Assembly (NCBI RefSeq): GCF_900312745.1
Contig: NZ_OMPD01000006.1
Span: forward strand, 62,001 to 126,000
Length of the DNA stretch: 64,000 nt
DNA from: Aquimarina sp. AU58
GTDB taxonomy: Bacteria; Bacteroidota; Bacteroidia; Flavobacteriales; Flavobacteriaceae
Direction: 5' to 3'
Of the stretch, positions 1 to 8,032 are shown piece by piece (position 1 is the first letter of the stretch; every line of letters starts with the position of its first letter). The notes beneath the pieces are model-generated. The model worked only from the letters and a program-made list of their open reading frames with translations, did not search any database and was not told where the DNA came from. The translations under genes and the position numbers were made by a program.

Positions 1-1143
1 GGTGGGATAGGACATTTAGCAACGATGTTGTATTTAGCAGATACCTATAGAAAGCTGGAATATAAAGATTCTGCTACTTTTTATAATACCAAAGGAATAC
101 AAGAATCGCTTAAAGATAGTTTAGATCTCTATCCATTGTTTGTGTTACATGAAGGGATCAATTTATACTATAAACAACAATACCAAAAATCATTGGATAG
201 TATTCATAAAGCGCTACCCTTTGTTGAAAAATATAAGCCAAGAGAAGAAGAGTCGTTGGTTACTGCCTATATACATCTGGCAAAACTGTATAAAGAATTT
301 GATAATAAAGAAAAGTACCTGGAGTATTTATTAAAAATTGATCAATCCTATGACCATTCGGACTTTGTTTCTACGGAAACGAGAGAAGGCTATGAACTAT
401 TGATTGATTATTATAAATCGGTAGACGATAAAAATAAACAGTTATATTATATAGATAAGTTATTTAGAGTAGATAGTATCCTGGATACCAATTATAAAAA
501 CCTGAGTAAAAAAATAGTACAAGAGTATGATACTCCAAAACTATTAGAAGAAAAGCAGAATCTGATTGATAATTTAGAACAAAAAGAGAAAAAGACCAGT
601 GTAAAATTTATTACTGCCGTCATTTTTGCTATAATACTGATCATTGTTGTAGCTGTGATCTATATTAAAAATGTACGCTATAGAAAACGTTTTAAGGAAT
701 TGATGCATGTACCAACCCTTGAAGCTACTGCGCCAAAAGAAATATTGAATAAGCATCCTGCCACACCCGAAGCGATTGGGATTTCTGAGGATATTGTAAA
801 CTCGGTCTTAGAGGGCTTGCAAAAGTTTGAGGATAAACAGGGATATGTATCACCCAACATTACTACCGGGGAGTTGGCCAAAAAATTACAAACCAACTCT
901 AAATACTTATCTAAGATCATTAATACCTATAAGCAAAAAAGTTTTAGTGTGTATATTAATGAATTGCGTATTGAGTATGTGATCGAAAAATTAAAAAATG
1001 AGTCCAAATTTAGATTATATACCATCAAGGCGATTTCTCGCGAAATTGGATTTAATACTACCGAAGCTTTTTCTAAATCTTTCTACAAAAAGACGGGAAT
1101 TTACCCTTCTTACTTTATCAAACAGCTTGAAAAAGGAAAATAG
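1..1143 (+). CDS. TPR/AraC-type HTH regulator, 5' end outside window
   Basis: The reading frame is open from base 1, so the gene starts upstream; residues here count from the first ATG at 25. The N-terminal part is helical with TPR-like character. A single membrane segment lies at about residues 193-217, and an AraC-type HTH domain fills about 268-370, ending in the family signature FYKKTGIYPSYF. The layout (sensor TPRs, one TM helix, cytoplasmic DNA-binding domain) is common in Bacteroidota regulators that act without a separate kinase. The next gene is a lanthipeptide-like precursor, so a role in its control is plausible but inferred. A truncated copy of its HTH domain lies at 1599-1826. 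Confidence 0.85.
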   Translation, partial: GGIGHLATMLYLADTYRKLEYKDSATFYNTKGIQESLKDSLDLYPLFVLHEGINLYYKQQYQKSLDSIHKALPFVEKYKPREEESLVTAYIHLAKLYKEFDNKEKYLEYLLKIDQSYDHSDFVSTETREGYELLIDYYKSVDDKNKQLYYIDKLFRVDSILDTNYKNLSKKIVQEYDTPKLLEEKQNLIDNLEQKEKKTSVKFITAVIFAIILIIVVAVIYIKNVRYRKRFKELMHVPTLEATAPKEILNKHPATPEAIGISEDIVNSVLEGLQKFEDKQGYVSPNITTGELAKKLQTNSKYLSKIINTYKQKSFSVYINELRIEYVIEKLKNESKFRLYTIKAISREIGFNTTEAFSKSFYKKTGIYPSYFIKQLEKGK

Positions 1144-1237
1144 GTAAATATTTGATTATCAGTTATTTGATAGTCTGATTTCTTAGAATACAGACTGGTA
1201 CTTCCTTTTTTAGCCTTATTTTTTTAAGGTTATCCCT

Positions 1238-1245
1238 TACATTTG
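1238..1245 (+). promoter_or_regulatory. -7 promoter element of the RiPP precursor gene
   Basis: TACATTTG fits the Bacteroidota -7 consensus TAnnTTTG and lies 25 bp before the ATG at 1271. No clear TTTG sits 19 bp upstream, so only half of the promoter is supported. It suggests the small gene is transcribed on its own. Confidence 0.5.
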
Positions 1246-1270
1246 TTTTGAACTCAAAACATAAAAACTC

Positions 1271-1483
1271 ATGAAAAATCAAGATCAAAAAAAGAAACTG
1301 GGATTAAAAAAACTAAACATTACCTTATTAACAATGCATAAACTGTCGCAGATAAAAGCAGGGAGTGTTGAAACTGTAGCAATAAATGGATGTGATCAAT
1401 CTGGATCAGGTTGCCGAAGTTATCAAAGACCACCTGAATGTGGTAATCAAACAAATATTAAAGACCTTGTTGCGAGTAGATAA
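1271..1483 (+). CDS. class I lanthipeptide-like RiPP precursor peptide
   Basis: A 70-residue peptide. A lysine-rich N-terminus and the segment LGLKKLNITLL (residues 10-20) resemble the leader of Bacteroidota class I lanthipeptide precursors (LxLKKxxIxxL pattern). A possible leader cleavage site is the Ala30-Gly31 step in QIKAG. The rest is a candidate core with three cysteines (C41, C48, C57) and several Ser/Thr residues, enough for thioether rings. The gene has its own -7 element and a strong terminator, so it is a monocistronic unit. No LanB, LanC, peptidase-transporter or other modifying enzyme lies in the window; they could be upstream of base 1 or elsewhere. Family assignment rests on the leader pattern only. 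Confidence 0.65.
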   Translation: MKNQDQKKKLGLKKLNITLLTMHKLSQIKAGSVETVAINGCDQSGSGCRSYQRPPECGNQTNIKDLVASR

Positions 1484-1540
1484 ACATAGGTTACAATTGT
1501 AATTTAGTATTACCGCTTGTGTTCATCAAGAAGTAGTGAA

Positions 1541-1585
1541 AAATAATCGTCCTGGCGTATCTAAGCCAGGATGATTATTTTTTTT
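1541..1585 (+). terminator. intrinsic terminator of the RiPP precursor
   Basis: A 16-bp stem (5' arm AAATAATCGTCCTGGC, one G-U pair in the 3' arm) with a short loop is followed by a run of T. This is a strong rho-independent terminator ending the precursor transcript before the AraC remnant. Confidence 0.85.
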
Positions 1586-1598
1586 AGAGTTATCTATT

Positions 1599-1826
1599 AT
1601 GAAAGTTATCTATTGTCACAAACAGAAAACGTTAAGCCAATACATCAATGACCTACGTATCGATTTTGTAGTAGAGAAGTTCCGGTCTGATTCAAAATTC
1701 AGGAAATATACGATTAAAGCTATTGCGCAAGAGGTCGGTTTTAATACCGCAGAGGCGTTTTCTAAAACGTTCTACAAAAAAACGGGTATATATCCCTCAT
1801 ATTTCATAAAAAAGCTGGAGGAGTGA
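1599..1826 (+). pseudogene. truncated AraC-type HTH domain (remnant of a regulator paralogue)
   Basis: The 75 encoded residues match the last 75 or so residues of the regulator ending at 1143, sharing stretches such as FYKKTGIYPSYFIK. Only the second half of the AraC domain remains; the first HTH, the membrane helix and the TPRs are absent, and a terminator lies just upstream. The frame is intact to a normal stop, so it may still be made, but half of the DNA-binding unit is missing. It is best read as the 3' end of a duplicated regulator gene, perhaps left when the precursor gene moved in. A functional one-HTH protein is possible but less likely. Confidence 0.7.
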
Positions 1827-1844
1827 GATTTTGGGTTGGCCTTG

Positions 1845-1868
1845 TCATTCCGGCGTAGGCCGGAATCC
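1845..1868. repeat. short GC-rich palindromic repeat
   Basis: ATTCCGGC-GTAG-GCCGGAAT forms a perfect 8-bp stem with a 4-nt loop and is far richer in G+C than its surroundings. It resembles dispersed GTCATTCC...GGAATCC palindromes found in many bacterial genomes. Only one copy is in the window, so its repeat nature is inferred. Confidence 0.5.
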
Positions 1869-2010
1869 ACATTGGAGCAGTGATTTTGATATGGAATTGC
1901 ATTTTTGTGTTAAGCACACACCCATCACTTCGAGTGCCGCGTTTTTGGGGGTGGTGTATCGAGAAGCCAATCAAAGGTTTTGTTTGAAAGGTGTGTTAAC
2001 CATTTAAAAC

Positions 2011-2043
2011 AAAAAAACCCGGCGCTGTTATCAGGCCGGGTTT
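2011..2043 (-). terminator. terminator of the RNase G gene
   Basis: Read on the minus strand, a 9-bp stem (AAACCCGGC at 2015-2023 with GCCGGGTTT at 2035-2043) is followed by seven T. It lies directly after the stop codon of the gene at 2048-3586. Confidence 0.85.
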
Positions 2044-2047
2044 AATT

Positions 2048-3586
2048 TTATTTTATCAATTCACCATTTTTATCGTGAAAATGATATTCTAAATACGTGT
2101 AAGCGTCTCTAGGTACAATCTTTACCCATCGTTTATGGTTAAAATACCATTTTGATCGGGTGGATGGAAATCCTTTGGTTAAAAAAGCTGCAATAAAAGG
2201 ATGCGCACTTAGCGTTATCTTTTTATGCTCTTTTTTAATTAATTTTTCTAATTCGACTTTTATTTTTTCTACCAATACTATAGGCGCCTCAACTTCGCCA
2301 TTTATTCCGTTGGGATCATCCTCACGGGTTTTGATATTCATTTCTGGTCGAACACGCTGTCGCGTGATTTGAATCAGGCCAAATTTACTTGGCGGTAAAA
2401 TTTTATGCTTCGCCCTATCGTCTTTCATCTCTTCTCGTAATTGATTGAAGAGGGTTCTACGGTTATCTGCATTATTCATATCGATAAAATCGACTACAAT
2501 AATACCTCCCATATCTCTAAGACGCAGTTGGCGGGCTACTTCAGCTGCACTAATCAGGTTTACCTCTAGTGCAGTATCTTCTTGGTTTTTGGCTTTATTA
2601 GATCGGTTACCGCTGTTTACATCGATTACATGCATCGCTTCTGTATGCTCTATAACCAAATAAGCACCCTTACTCATAGACACCGTCTTGCCAAAACTTG
2701 TTTTGATTTGCCGTTCAATACCATATTTTTCGAAAATTGGTATTTTGGGATTATGAAGTTTTACAATTGATTCTTTTTTTGGAGCAATTTCTTGCAGATA
2801 CTCTTTGATTTGGTTGCAGAGATCTTCATCATCTACAACAATAGAAGTAAAAGTGTCATTAAATACATCTCTTAATATAGAAGATGCTCTATTCATTTCA
2901 CCTAGTACTTTTGAAGGGTGATGGGCTTTGTGCATTTTTTTGCACATGCTTTGCCATCGTCCCATTAGATTTTCTAAATCTTTGTCTAGTTCTGCTACTT
3001 TTTTGCCTTCTGCTACTGTACGTACAATAATTCCGAAACCTTTTGGCTTAATACTTTTTACAAGCCTTTTTAGACGTTCTTTTTCTTCTGAGGATTCTAT
3101 TTTTTGAGAAATAGAAATTCGATTCGAAAAAGGAACTAAAACAATATATCGACCAGCAATCGAAAGCTCTGAGCTAATTCGAGGGCCTTTGGTAGATATC
3201 GGTTCCTTTACTATCTGTACTAATAGTGATTGATTTGATTTTAACACATTGGTAATAGTACCGTGTTTATCAATATCGTTCTCGAAAGGAAAATCCTTAA
3301 GAGAATAATTTTTTAATTTACCTGTGCTTACACGTTTTATGAATTTAAGTAATGAAGATACTTGAGGGCCAAGGTCGTGGTAATGCAAAAACGCATCTTT
3401 TTCATAGCCTACATTAACAAATGCAGCGTTTAGACCTGGGACAGATTTACGGATTTTGGCAATAAAAATATCACCTACCGAAAAATCACTGTCGTCTTCT
3501 TCCTTATGTAATTCAATTAGTTTTCCATCCTTTAATAAGGCAAAATCCGTAGAGGAACCTGACCTAATGATCAATTCGTTGTTCAC
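2048..3586 (-). CDS. rng: ribonuclease E/G family endoribonuclease (RNase G)
   Basis: A 512-residue protein of RNase G size, without the long C-terminal scaffold of RNase E. The N-terminus carries an S1 RNA-binding domain (about residues 38-100). The catalytic core holds the MHVIDVNSGN motif and, further on, IIVVDFIDM, which supply the metal-binding aspartates of the family. The start is GTG; the encoded MNNELIIRSG agrees with the usual N-terminus. It cleaves single-stranded RNA in rRNA maturation and mRNA decay. It follows HU and a small basic protein on the same strand but has its own -7 element and terminator. The 5' UTR is about 80 nt and could serve autoregulation, which is not shown. 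Confidence 0.95.
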   Translation of the reverse strand: MNNELIIRSGSSTDFALLKDGKLIELHKEEDDSDFSVGDIFIAKIRKSVPGLNAAFVNVGYEKDAFLHYHDLGPQVSSLLKFIKRVSTGKLKNYSLKDFPFENDIDKHGTITNVLKSNQSLLVQIVKEPISTKGPRISSELSIAGRYIVLVPFSNRISISQKIESSEEKERLKRLVKSIKPKGFGIIVRTVAEGKKVAELDKDLENLMGRWQSMCKKMHKAHHPSKVLGEMNRASSILRDVFNDTFTSIVVDDEDLCNQIKEYLQEIAPKKESIVKLHNPKIPIFEKYGIERQIKTSFGKTVSMSKGAYLVIEHTEAMHVIDVNSGNRSNKAKNQEDTALEVNLISAAEVARQLRLRDMGGIIVVDFIDMNNADNRRTLFNQLREEMKDDRAKHKILPPSKFGLIQITRQRVRPEMNIKTREDDPNGINGEVEAPIVLVEKIKVELEKLIKKEHKKITLSAHPFIAAFLTKGFPSTRSKWYFNHKRWVKIVPRDAYTYLEYHFHDKNGELIK

Positions 3587-3671
3587 TCTGATTAGATTTT
3601 TATCCCGATAATTATCGAGATGGATTAAACAATTTTTTCACAGGAATTTTTACAATTCCGTTGAAATAAAA

Positions 3672-3679
3672 CAAAGATA
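3672..3679 (-). promoter_or_regulatory. -7 promoter element upstream of RNase G
   Basis: On the minus strand this reads TATCTTTG, a perfect match to TAnnTTTG, about 85 bp before the GTG start. No good -33 TTTG is at the expected spacing. Confidence 0.5.
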
Positions 3680-3735
3680 CCGGTAGTGGGGTAGCATGTC
3701 TTATTTCGATTTCAAAGAACTTAACTTTTTAAATG

Positions 3736-3762
3736 AAAAAAGTAGTTAGAAACTACTTTTTC
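3736..3762 (-). terminator. terminator overlapping the end of the small basic protein gene
   Basis: An 11-bp perfect stem (AAAAAGTAGTT at 3737-3747 with AACTACTTTTT at 3751-3761) and a 3-nt loop, followed on the minus strand by a T run. It contains the stop codon of the 29-codon gene, so transcription from HU likely ends here. Confidence 0.75.
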
Positions 3763-3842
3763 TTATGGCGGTTGGCTCTTCTTCTTTTTTTACGCTTGTG
3801 CGTAGCTACCTTGTGTCTTTTTCGTTTTTTACCACTTGGCAT
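3753..3842 (-). CDS. 29-residue highly basic protein (possible bS22/AURKAIP1-like ribosomal protein)
   Basis: A 29-codon ORF on the minus strand starts MPSGKKRKRHKV and ends NRHKKK; nearly two thirds of residues are Lys, Arg or His. It sits 28 bp after HU and ends inside a terminator, as a real gene would. I recall near-identical short proteins in other Flavobacteria at this place. Composition and spacing of basic residues resemble the AURKAIP1/COX24 domain of mycobacterial bS22, so a role on the ribosome is a reasonable guess, not proven. The antisense frame (3733-4056) is low-complexity Phe/Tyr/Leu and is rejected. Confidence 0.7.
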   Translation of the reverse strand: MPSGKKRKRHKVATHKRKKRRRANRHKKK

Positions 3843-3870
3843 AGTGTATGCTTTTTATATTTATAATTAT

Positions 3871-4161
3871 TTATTTTACTTCTACGTTAGTTTTTACACC
3901 TTCTACAAATACTTTTGCAGGTTTAAACGCTGGTATATTGTGTGCAGGAATTTTGATCGTAGTGTTCTTAGAAATATTACGGCCTGTTTTCTCTGCTCTG
4001 GTTTTGATAATAAAGCTACCAAATCCTCTAAGGTATACATTATCTCCACTCTCTAGTGAGCTTTTTACCTCTTCCATAAAGGTTTCAACCGTTGCTTGAA
4101 CATCACCTTTTTCTATTCCTAATTTTTCTGAAATTTTTGCTACAATATCTGCTTTAGTCAT
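3871..4161 (-). CDS. HU family DNA-binding protein
   Basis: A 96-residue protein that opens MTKADIVAKISEKLGI and carries the HU/IHF signature around residues 45-66 (RGFGSFIIKTRAEKTGRN) with the DNA-binding arm and PAHNIPAFKPAK. It bends and compacts DNA as a dimer. A -7 element lies 40 bp upstream. The order HU, small basic protein, RNase G, divergent from mutY, ssb, gldE, gldD, is as in other flavobacteria, where this gene was called himA next to the gliding genes. HU and IHF subunits cannot be told apart by eye. Confidence 0.95.
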   Translation of the reverse strand: MTKADIVAKISEKLGIEKGDVQATVETFMEEVKSSLESGDNVYLRGFGSFIIKTRAEKTGRNISKNTTIKIPAHNIPAFKPAKVFVEGVKTNVEVK

Positions 4162-4200
4162 TATATTACCTATTTAGGGGTTTTTAAATTTTCAAGGGGG

Positions 4201-4208
4201 CAAATATA
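4201..4208 (-). promoter_or_regulatory. -7 promoter element of HU
   Basis: On the minus strand TATATTTG, a perfect TAnnTTTG, 39 bp before the HU start codon. No clear -33 element. Confidence 0.55.
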
Positions 4209-4264
4209 AGAATTTAAAATCCAAAATATCAATACTTAAGATGATATTTTCATCTTTAAACGTT

Positions 4265-4272
4265 TAATTTTG
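4265..4272 (+). promoter_or_regulatory. -7 promoter element of mutY
   Basis: TAATTTTG matches TAnnTTTG and ends 19 bp before the mutY ATG. It is divergent from the HU promoter some 60 bp away. Confidence 0.5.
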
Positions 4273-4291
4273 CAAAACTTATAATTTTACT

Positions 4292-5350
4292 ATGATATTT
4301 TCTAAAAAACTCATTACGTGGTACTTACAAAACAAAAGATCGATGCCATGGCGAGAAACTAAAAATCCATATCATATTTGGCTTAGTGAAATTATACTTC
4401 AACAGACCAGAGTGGCGCAAGGATTACCATATTATATGTCATTTACAGAGACTTTTCCAACGGTATTTGATCTTGCAAATGCAAGTGAAGAAGAAGTGTT
4501 AAAATTGTGGCAGGGATTAGGATATTATTCCAGAGCCAGAAATCTGCATGCTACTGCAAAATATGTAGCAAACGATTTAAAAGGTGTTTTTCCCAATACA
4601 TATAAAGGTCTCTTACAATTAAAAGGAGTTGGCGATTATACAGCGAGCGCTATAGCTTCTATATGTTATGCCGAAGCGGTTCCTGTAGTAGACGGAAATG
4701 TATATCGGGTATTGTCACGATATTTTGGAATTGATACTCCTATTAATAGTACAAAAGGAGTAAAAGAATTTAAAGAGCTTGCGATAACCTTAATGGATCA
4801 TGAAGAACCAGCAGAATATAACCAGGCAATTATGGAGTTTGGAGCACTACAGTGTAAGCCCAAAAGTCCGTATTGTATTGTATGTCCACTACAAGATAGT
4901 TGCGAAGCACTTAAAAATGGAAAAGTAGCTATATTGCCAGTCAAAATCAAAAAACTAAAAATCAAAAAACGCTACTTTAACTATTTGGTGTTTTTTACAG
5001 AAGATAAGAAAACGATCATCCAACAAAGAGTAGGTAGTGGTATATGGAAAGGATTATATGAGTTTCCTTTAATAGAAAGTGATACTGTAGATGCAGATAC
5101 TATTGCATCTCATGTTGTTTTTAGAGAAATGATAAAAGATAAAGAGTATGAGATTATACCGCATCAACAAGAGGCTATTGTGCATAAATTATCTCATCAG
5201 CATTTATATACCCGATTTTATATCGTTAAATCAGATATACCTTCAAAAATAAACCAAGATCAAAAAATTGTGGATTATGAGGAAATACATACCTATCCCG
5301 TTCCTATTCTGTTGGGTAATTTTATAGATGCCTTTTTTCAGCAAAATTGA
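4292..5350 (+). CDS. mutY: A/G-specific adenine DNA glycosylase
   Basis: A 352-residue MutY. It removes adenine paired with 8-oxoguanine. The catalytic Glu33 lies in WLSEIILQQTRV, the helix-hairpin-helix is LKGVGDYTA (about 110-118), and the catalytic Asp134 is in VVDGNVYRVLSR. The [4Fe-4S] loop has the exact C-x6-C-x2-C-x5-C pattern (C188, C195, C198, C204). The C-terminal third (about 225-350) is the NUDIX-like domain that reads 8-oxoG. It heads the run mutY-ssb-gldE-gldD, though a 217-bp gap separates it from ssb. Confidence 0.97.
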   Translation: MIFSKKLITWYLQNKRSMPWRETKNPYHIWLSEIILQQTRVAQGLPYYMSFTETFPTVFDLANASEEEVLKLWQGLGYYSRARNLHATAKYVANDLKGVFPNTYKGLLQLKGVGDYTASAIASICYAEAVPVVDGNVYRVLSRYFGIDTPINSTKGVKEFKELAITLMDHEEPAEYNQAIMEFGALQCKPKSPYCIVCPLQDSCEALKNGKVAILPVKIKKLKIKKRYFNYLVFFTEDKKTIIQQRVGSGIWKGLYEFPLIESDTVDADTIASHVVFREMIKDKEYEIIPHQQEAIVHKLSHQHLYTRFYIVKSDIPSKINQDQKIVDYEEIHTYPVPILLGNFIDAFFQQN

Positions 5351-5567
5351 TGAATTTAGAACCTCAAAGTACAACAGGTTAAAAAGATCTAAAACCTAAG
5401 TTAAGACCATCGAGAGATCATTTATATATTAATTTTTTTATTACATTTACTATAAACAAAGTTATTTGAAGTTACTTTGAAAAATAAGAAGTATTAGGAT
5501 AGCGTTATTTAATATAGTTTGTCATTTCTTTGTAATGATAAACCAAAACAACAAATCATAAACTAAA

Positions 5568-6029
5568 ATGTCTGGAACACTAAATAAAGTAATGCTTATA
5601 GGGCATACGGGTGATGAGGTAAAGATGCATTATTTTGAAGGAGGTAGTTGCATAGGCAGATTTCCTCTTGCTACTAATGATTCGTATGTAAATAAAAGCA
5701 CAGGAGAACGTGTAAACACTACAGAGTGGCACAATATCGTGGTTAGAAATAAAGCTGCAGAAATTTGCGAAAAATACCTTAATAAGGGAGATAAGGTATA
5801 TATTGAAGGCCGTCTTAAAACCAGAAAATGGCAAGATGAGCAAGGAAAAGATAGGTATAGTACAGAAATACAATGTACAGATTTTACTTTTCTTACACCT
5901 AAGAATGAGAACCAACCTTCTGAGCATAAACCTCAGAATACGCCTCAAACGAATACACCTGCTACGAGCAATTCGCAGGAAGTTTCATCTAATTCACCAG
6001 CAACAGAAGATGATGATCTTCCGTTCTGA
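5568..6029 (+). CDS. ssb: single-stranded DNA-binding protein
   Basis: A 153-residue SSB with an N-terminal OB fold (about 1-112; NKVMLIGHTG start, TEWHNIV and KGDKVYIEGRL strands), then a Gln/Asn/Pro/Ser/Thr-rich linker and the acidic tip EDDDLPF that recruits repair and replication partners. It binds ssDNA as a tetramer. gldE starts 24 bp downstream, so the two are probably co-transcribed, as in other flavobacteria. The same DDLPF tip recurs in the DUF3127 protein at 42168-42545. Confidence 0.97.
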   Translation: MSGTLNKVMLIGHTGDEVKMHYFEGGSCIGRFPLATNDSYVNKSTGERVNTTEWHNIVVRNKAAEICEKYLNKGDKVYIEGRLKTRKWQDEQGKDRYSTEIQCTDFTFLTPKNENQPSEHKPQNTPQTNTPATSNSQEVSSNSPATEDDDLPF

Positions 6030-6053
6030 TATGTCTAACTAAACAAAGATAAT

Positions 6054-7385
6054 TTGGACCCTGATCCTGAACCGTTATTTATTTCACTATTTGTTTTCGA
6101 TTTTATGCAAACTATTAATGTGGTTGTACTGGTAGTGCTGCTCATTTTTTCTGCATTAATATCTGGTAGTGAAGTAGCTCTGTTTTCTTTAACTCCCACA
6201 GATCTTAAGGATGAAGAGAATGCGTCTAAGAATCTTAGGATTGTGTCTAAACTGTTAGATAACCCTAAAAAGTTATTAGCGACCATATTAGTAGCAAATA
6301 ATTTTATCAATATAGCGATAGTGTTGCTCTTTGATACTTTGGGGAAGATATATTTTAGCAATCTTGATTATGTTTGGCTAGGTTGGATTAATGTGAGATT
6401 TGTAGTAGAGGTCGGAGTCGCAGCATTCTTGATTTTATTGTTTGGTGAAATTTTACCTAAGCTATATGCCAGTAGAAATAAGGTGAAGTTCGCTAAATTT
6501 ATGGCAAGACCTCTGGCAATTCTGGATTGGGCCATTTCGCCGGTTAGTATGCCAATGCGTAGCATCACTGTTGGGATTCATAACCGATTAGGAAAACAGA
6601 AATCTAATTTAAGTGTAGATCAATTGTCACAGGCATTAGAATTAACCTCAGACAAGGATACTACAGACGAAGAGAAGAAAATATTAGAAGGGATTGTATC
6701 TTTCGGTAACACAGATACTAAGCAGGTGATGCACCCTAGAATGGATATTTTTGCATTAAATAGTGCAACTGCATATCAAGAAATTCTTCCTGTAGTTATC
6801 GAAAAAGGATATTCCAGGATCCCGGTATATGAGGATAGTATTGATAATGTAATTGGGATTCTGTATGTAAAAGACTTATTACCTTATATTAATACACCAT
6901 CTTTTGATTGGATATCTTTGTTAAGAGCTCCTTATTTTGTGCCAGAGAATAAAAAACTAGATGATTTACTTAATGATTTTAAGAATAAAAAAAATCATCT
7001 GGCTATAGTTGTAGATGAGTATGGAGGGACCAGTGGTTTGATTTCTCTCGAAGATATTATAGAAGAAATTGTAGGAGATATTAGTGATGAGTTTGATGAT
7101 GAAGATTTGATATTTTCAAAATTAGATGATCAAAACTATGTTTTTGAAGGAAGAACAGCTTTAAAAGATTTTTATAAAGTACTGAAACTGGAAGATAATG
7201 AGGTTTTTGAAGAAAAGAAAGGGGATGCAGAAACTATCGCAGGGTTGTTACTGGAGATCTCTGGAAGTTTCCCAAAACGTGGAGAAATTATTGTAGTAGA
7301 TCAGTATGCTTTTAAAATAGAATCGTTGGATAACAAGCGAATAAAACAAGTGAAATTAACCATTAATGAAAACGAAAATAGTTAG
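6054..7385 (+). CDS. gldE: gliding motility-associated protein GldE (CNNM/CBS/CorC-type)
   Basis: A 443-residue membrane protein. A DUF21/CNNM transmembrane domain (about 20-200) is followed by a CBS pair (about 215-340, including MHPRMDIF and VVDEYGGTSGLISLEDIIEE) and a CorC/HlyC C-terminal domain (about 350-435). I chose the TTG start because the encoded N-terminus MDPDPEPLF is typical for GldE; the next ATG would lose 17 residues. In Flavobacterium johnsoniae GldE is needed for gliding and works with GldD; its family is linked to ion transport. It overlaps gldD by 20 bp, which suggests coupled translation. Confidence 0.92.
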   Translation: MDPDPEPLFISLFVFDFMQTINVVVLVVLLIFSALISGSEVALFSLTPTDLKDEENASKNLRIVSKLLDNPKKLLATILVANNFINIAIVLLFDTLGKIYFSNLDYVWLGWINVRFVVEVGVAAFLILLFGEILPKLYASRNKVKFAKFMARPLAILDWAISPVSMPMRSITVGIHNRLGKQKSNLSVDQLSQALELTSDKDTTDEEKKILEGIVSFGNTDTKQVMHPRMDIFALNSATAYQEILPVVIEKGYSRIPVYEDSIDNVIGILYVKDLLPYINTPSFDWISLLRAPYFVPENKKLDDLLNDFKNKKNHLAIVVDEYGGTSGLISLEDIIEEIVGDISDEFDDEDLIFSKLDDQNYVFEGRTALKDFYKVLKLEDNEVFEEKKGDAETIAGLLLEISGSFPKRGEIIVVDQYAFKIESLDNKRIKQVKLTINENENS

Positions 7386-7938
7386 ATTTTTTATAGTGAC
7401 CAGCGTGTGTATGCTATTTTCTTGCGGGGGCGAAGTACTGCCTAAACCAGAAGGGATGCTGCGTTTAAGTTATCCTGCTCCCAAGTATAAAGAGTTGGCA
7501 TTGCCTTGTCCTTATTCTTTTGAAAAAAACGAATTTTCAGAACTTCGTAGAGCGAGAAGAAAAAAAAATTGTTGGTACAATCTAGAGTATAAAAAACTAA
7601 GAGCCACGATGTATATTTCTTATTATGAAATTAACAATAACCTGGATTCGTTACTTAGAGATGCTCAAAACCTTACCCAAGAGCATGTAATCAAAGCAGA
7701 TGGGATTGTACAAACGCCATATGCAAATGAAGAAAATAAAGTATATGGTATGTTTTATGAGGTTTCTGGTGATGCAGCTTCTCCATCTCAGTTTTATGTC
7801 ACCGATAGTATTCGGCATTTTATAGTAGGTTCTATGTATTTTAAGGTGAAACCTAATTATGATTCTATACTTCCTGCTGCGAATTATTTGCGTAATGATA
7901 TGAGGTATTTTATGGAAACGCTTCGTTGGAAAGAGTAA
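7366..7938 (+). CDS. gldD: gliding motility lipoprotein GldD
   Basis: A 190-residue lipoprotein with lipobox LFSC (lipidated Cys20) after a short signal peptide. The mature part opens GGEVLPKPEGMLRLSYP, typical for GldD. In F. johnsoniae GldD is one of the proteins needed for gliding and for the type IX secretion machinery to be functional; its biochemical role is unknown. The start overlaps the end of gldE. No terminator is clear in the 94 bp to the next gene. Confidence 0.95.
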   Translation: MKTKIVRFFIVTSVCMLFSCGGEVLPKPEGMLRLSYPAPKYKELALPCPYSFEKNEFSELRRARRKKNCWYNLEYKKLRATMYISYYEINNNLDSLLRDAQNLTQEHVIKADGIVQTPYANEENKVYGMFYEVSGDAASPSQFYVTDSIRHFIVGSMYFKVKPNYDSILPAANYLRNDMRYFMETLRWKE

Positions 7939-8032
7939 AAAACTTCAAATACGCTTTTTAATAGTTAATTTTCTTCCAAAAGGTATTCTGTGTACTTATA
8001 ATTTTATCACTTTTGCAACTTACTTCGCAAAA

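Noticed and set aside
3733-4056. 107-codon plus-strand ORF over the small basic protein and HU genes
   Set aside because: Phe/Tyr/Leu-rich antisense of two real minus-strand genes, with no known motif and a terminator at its start.
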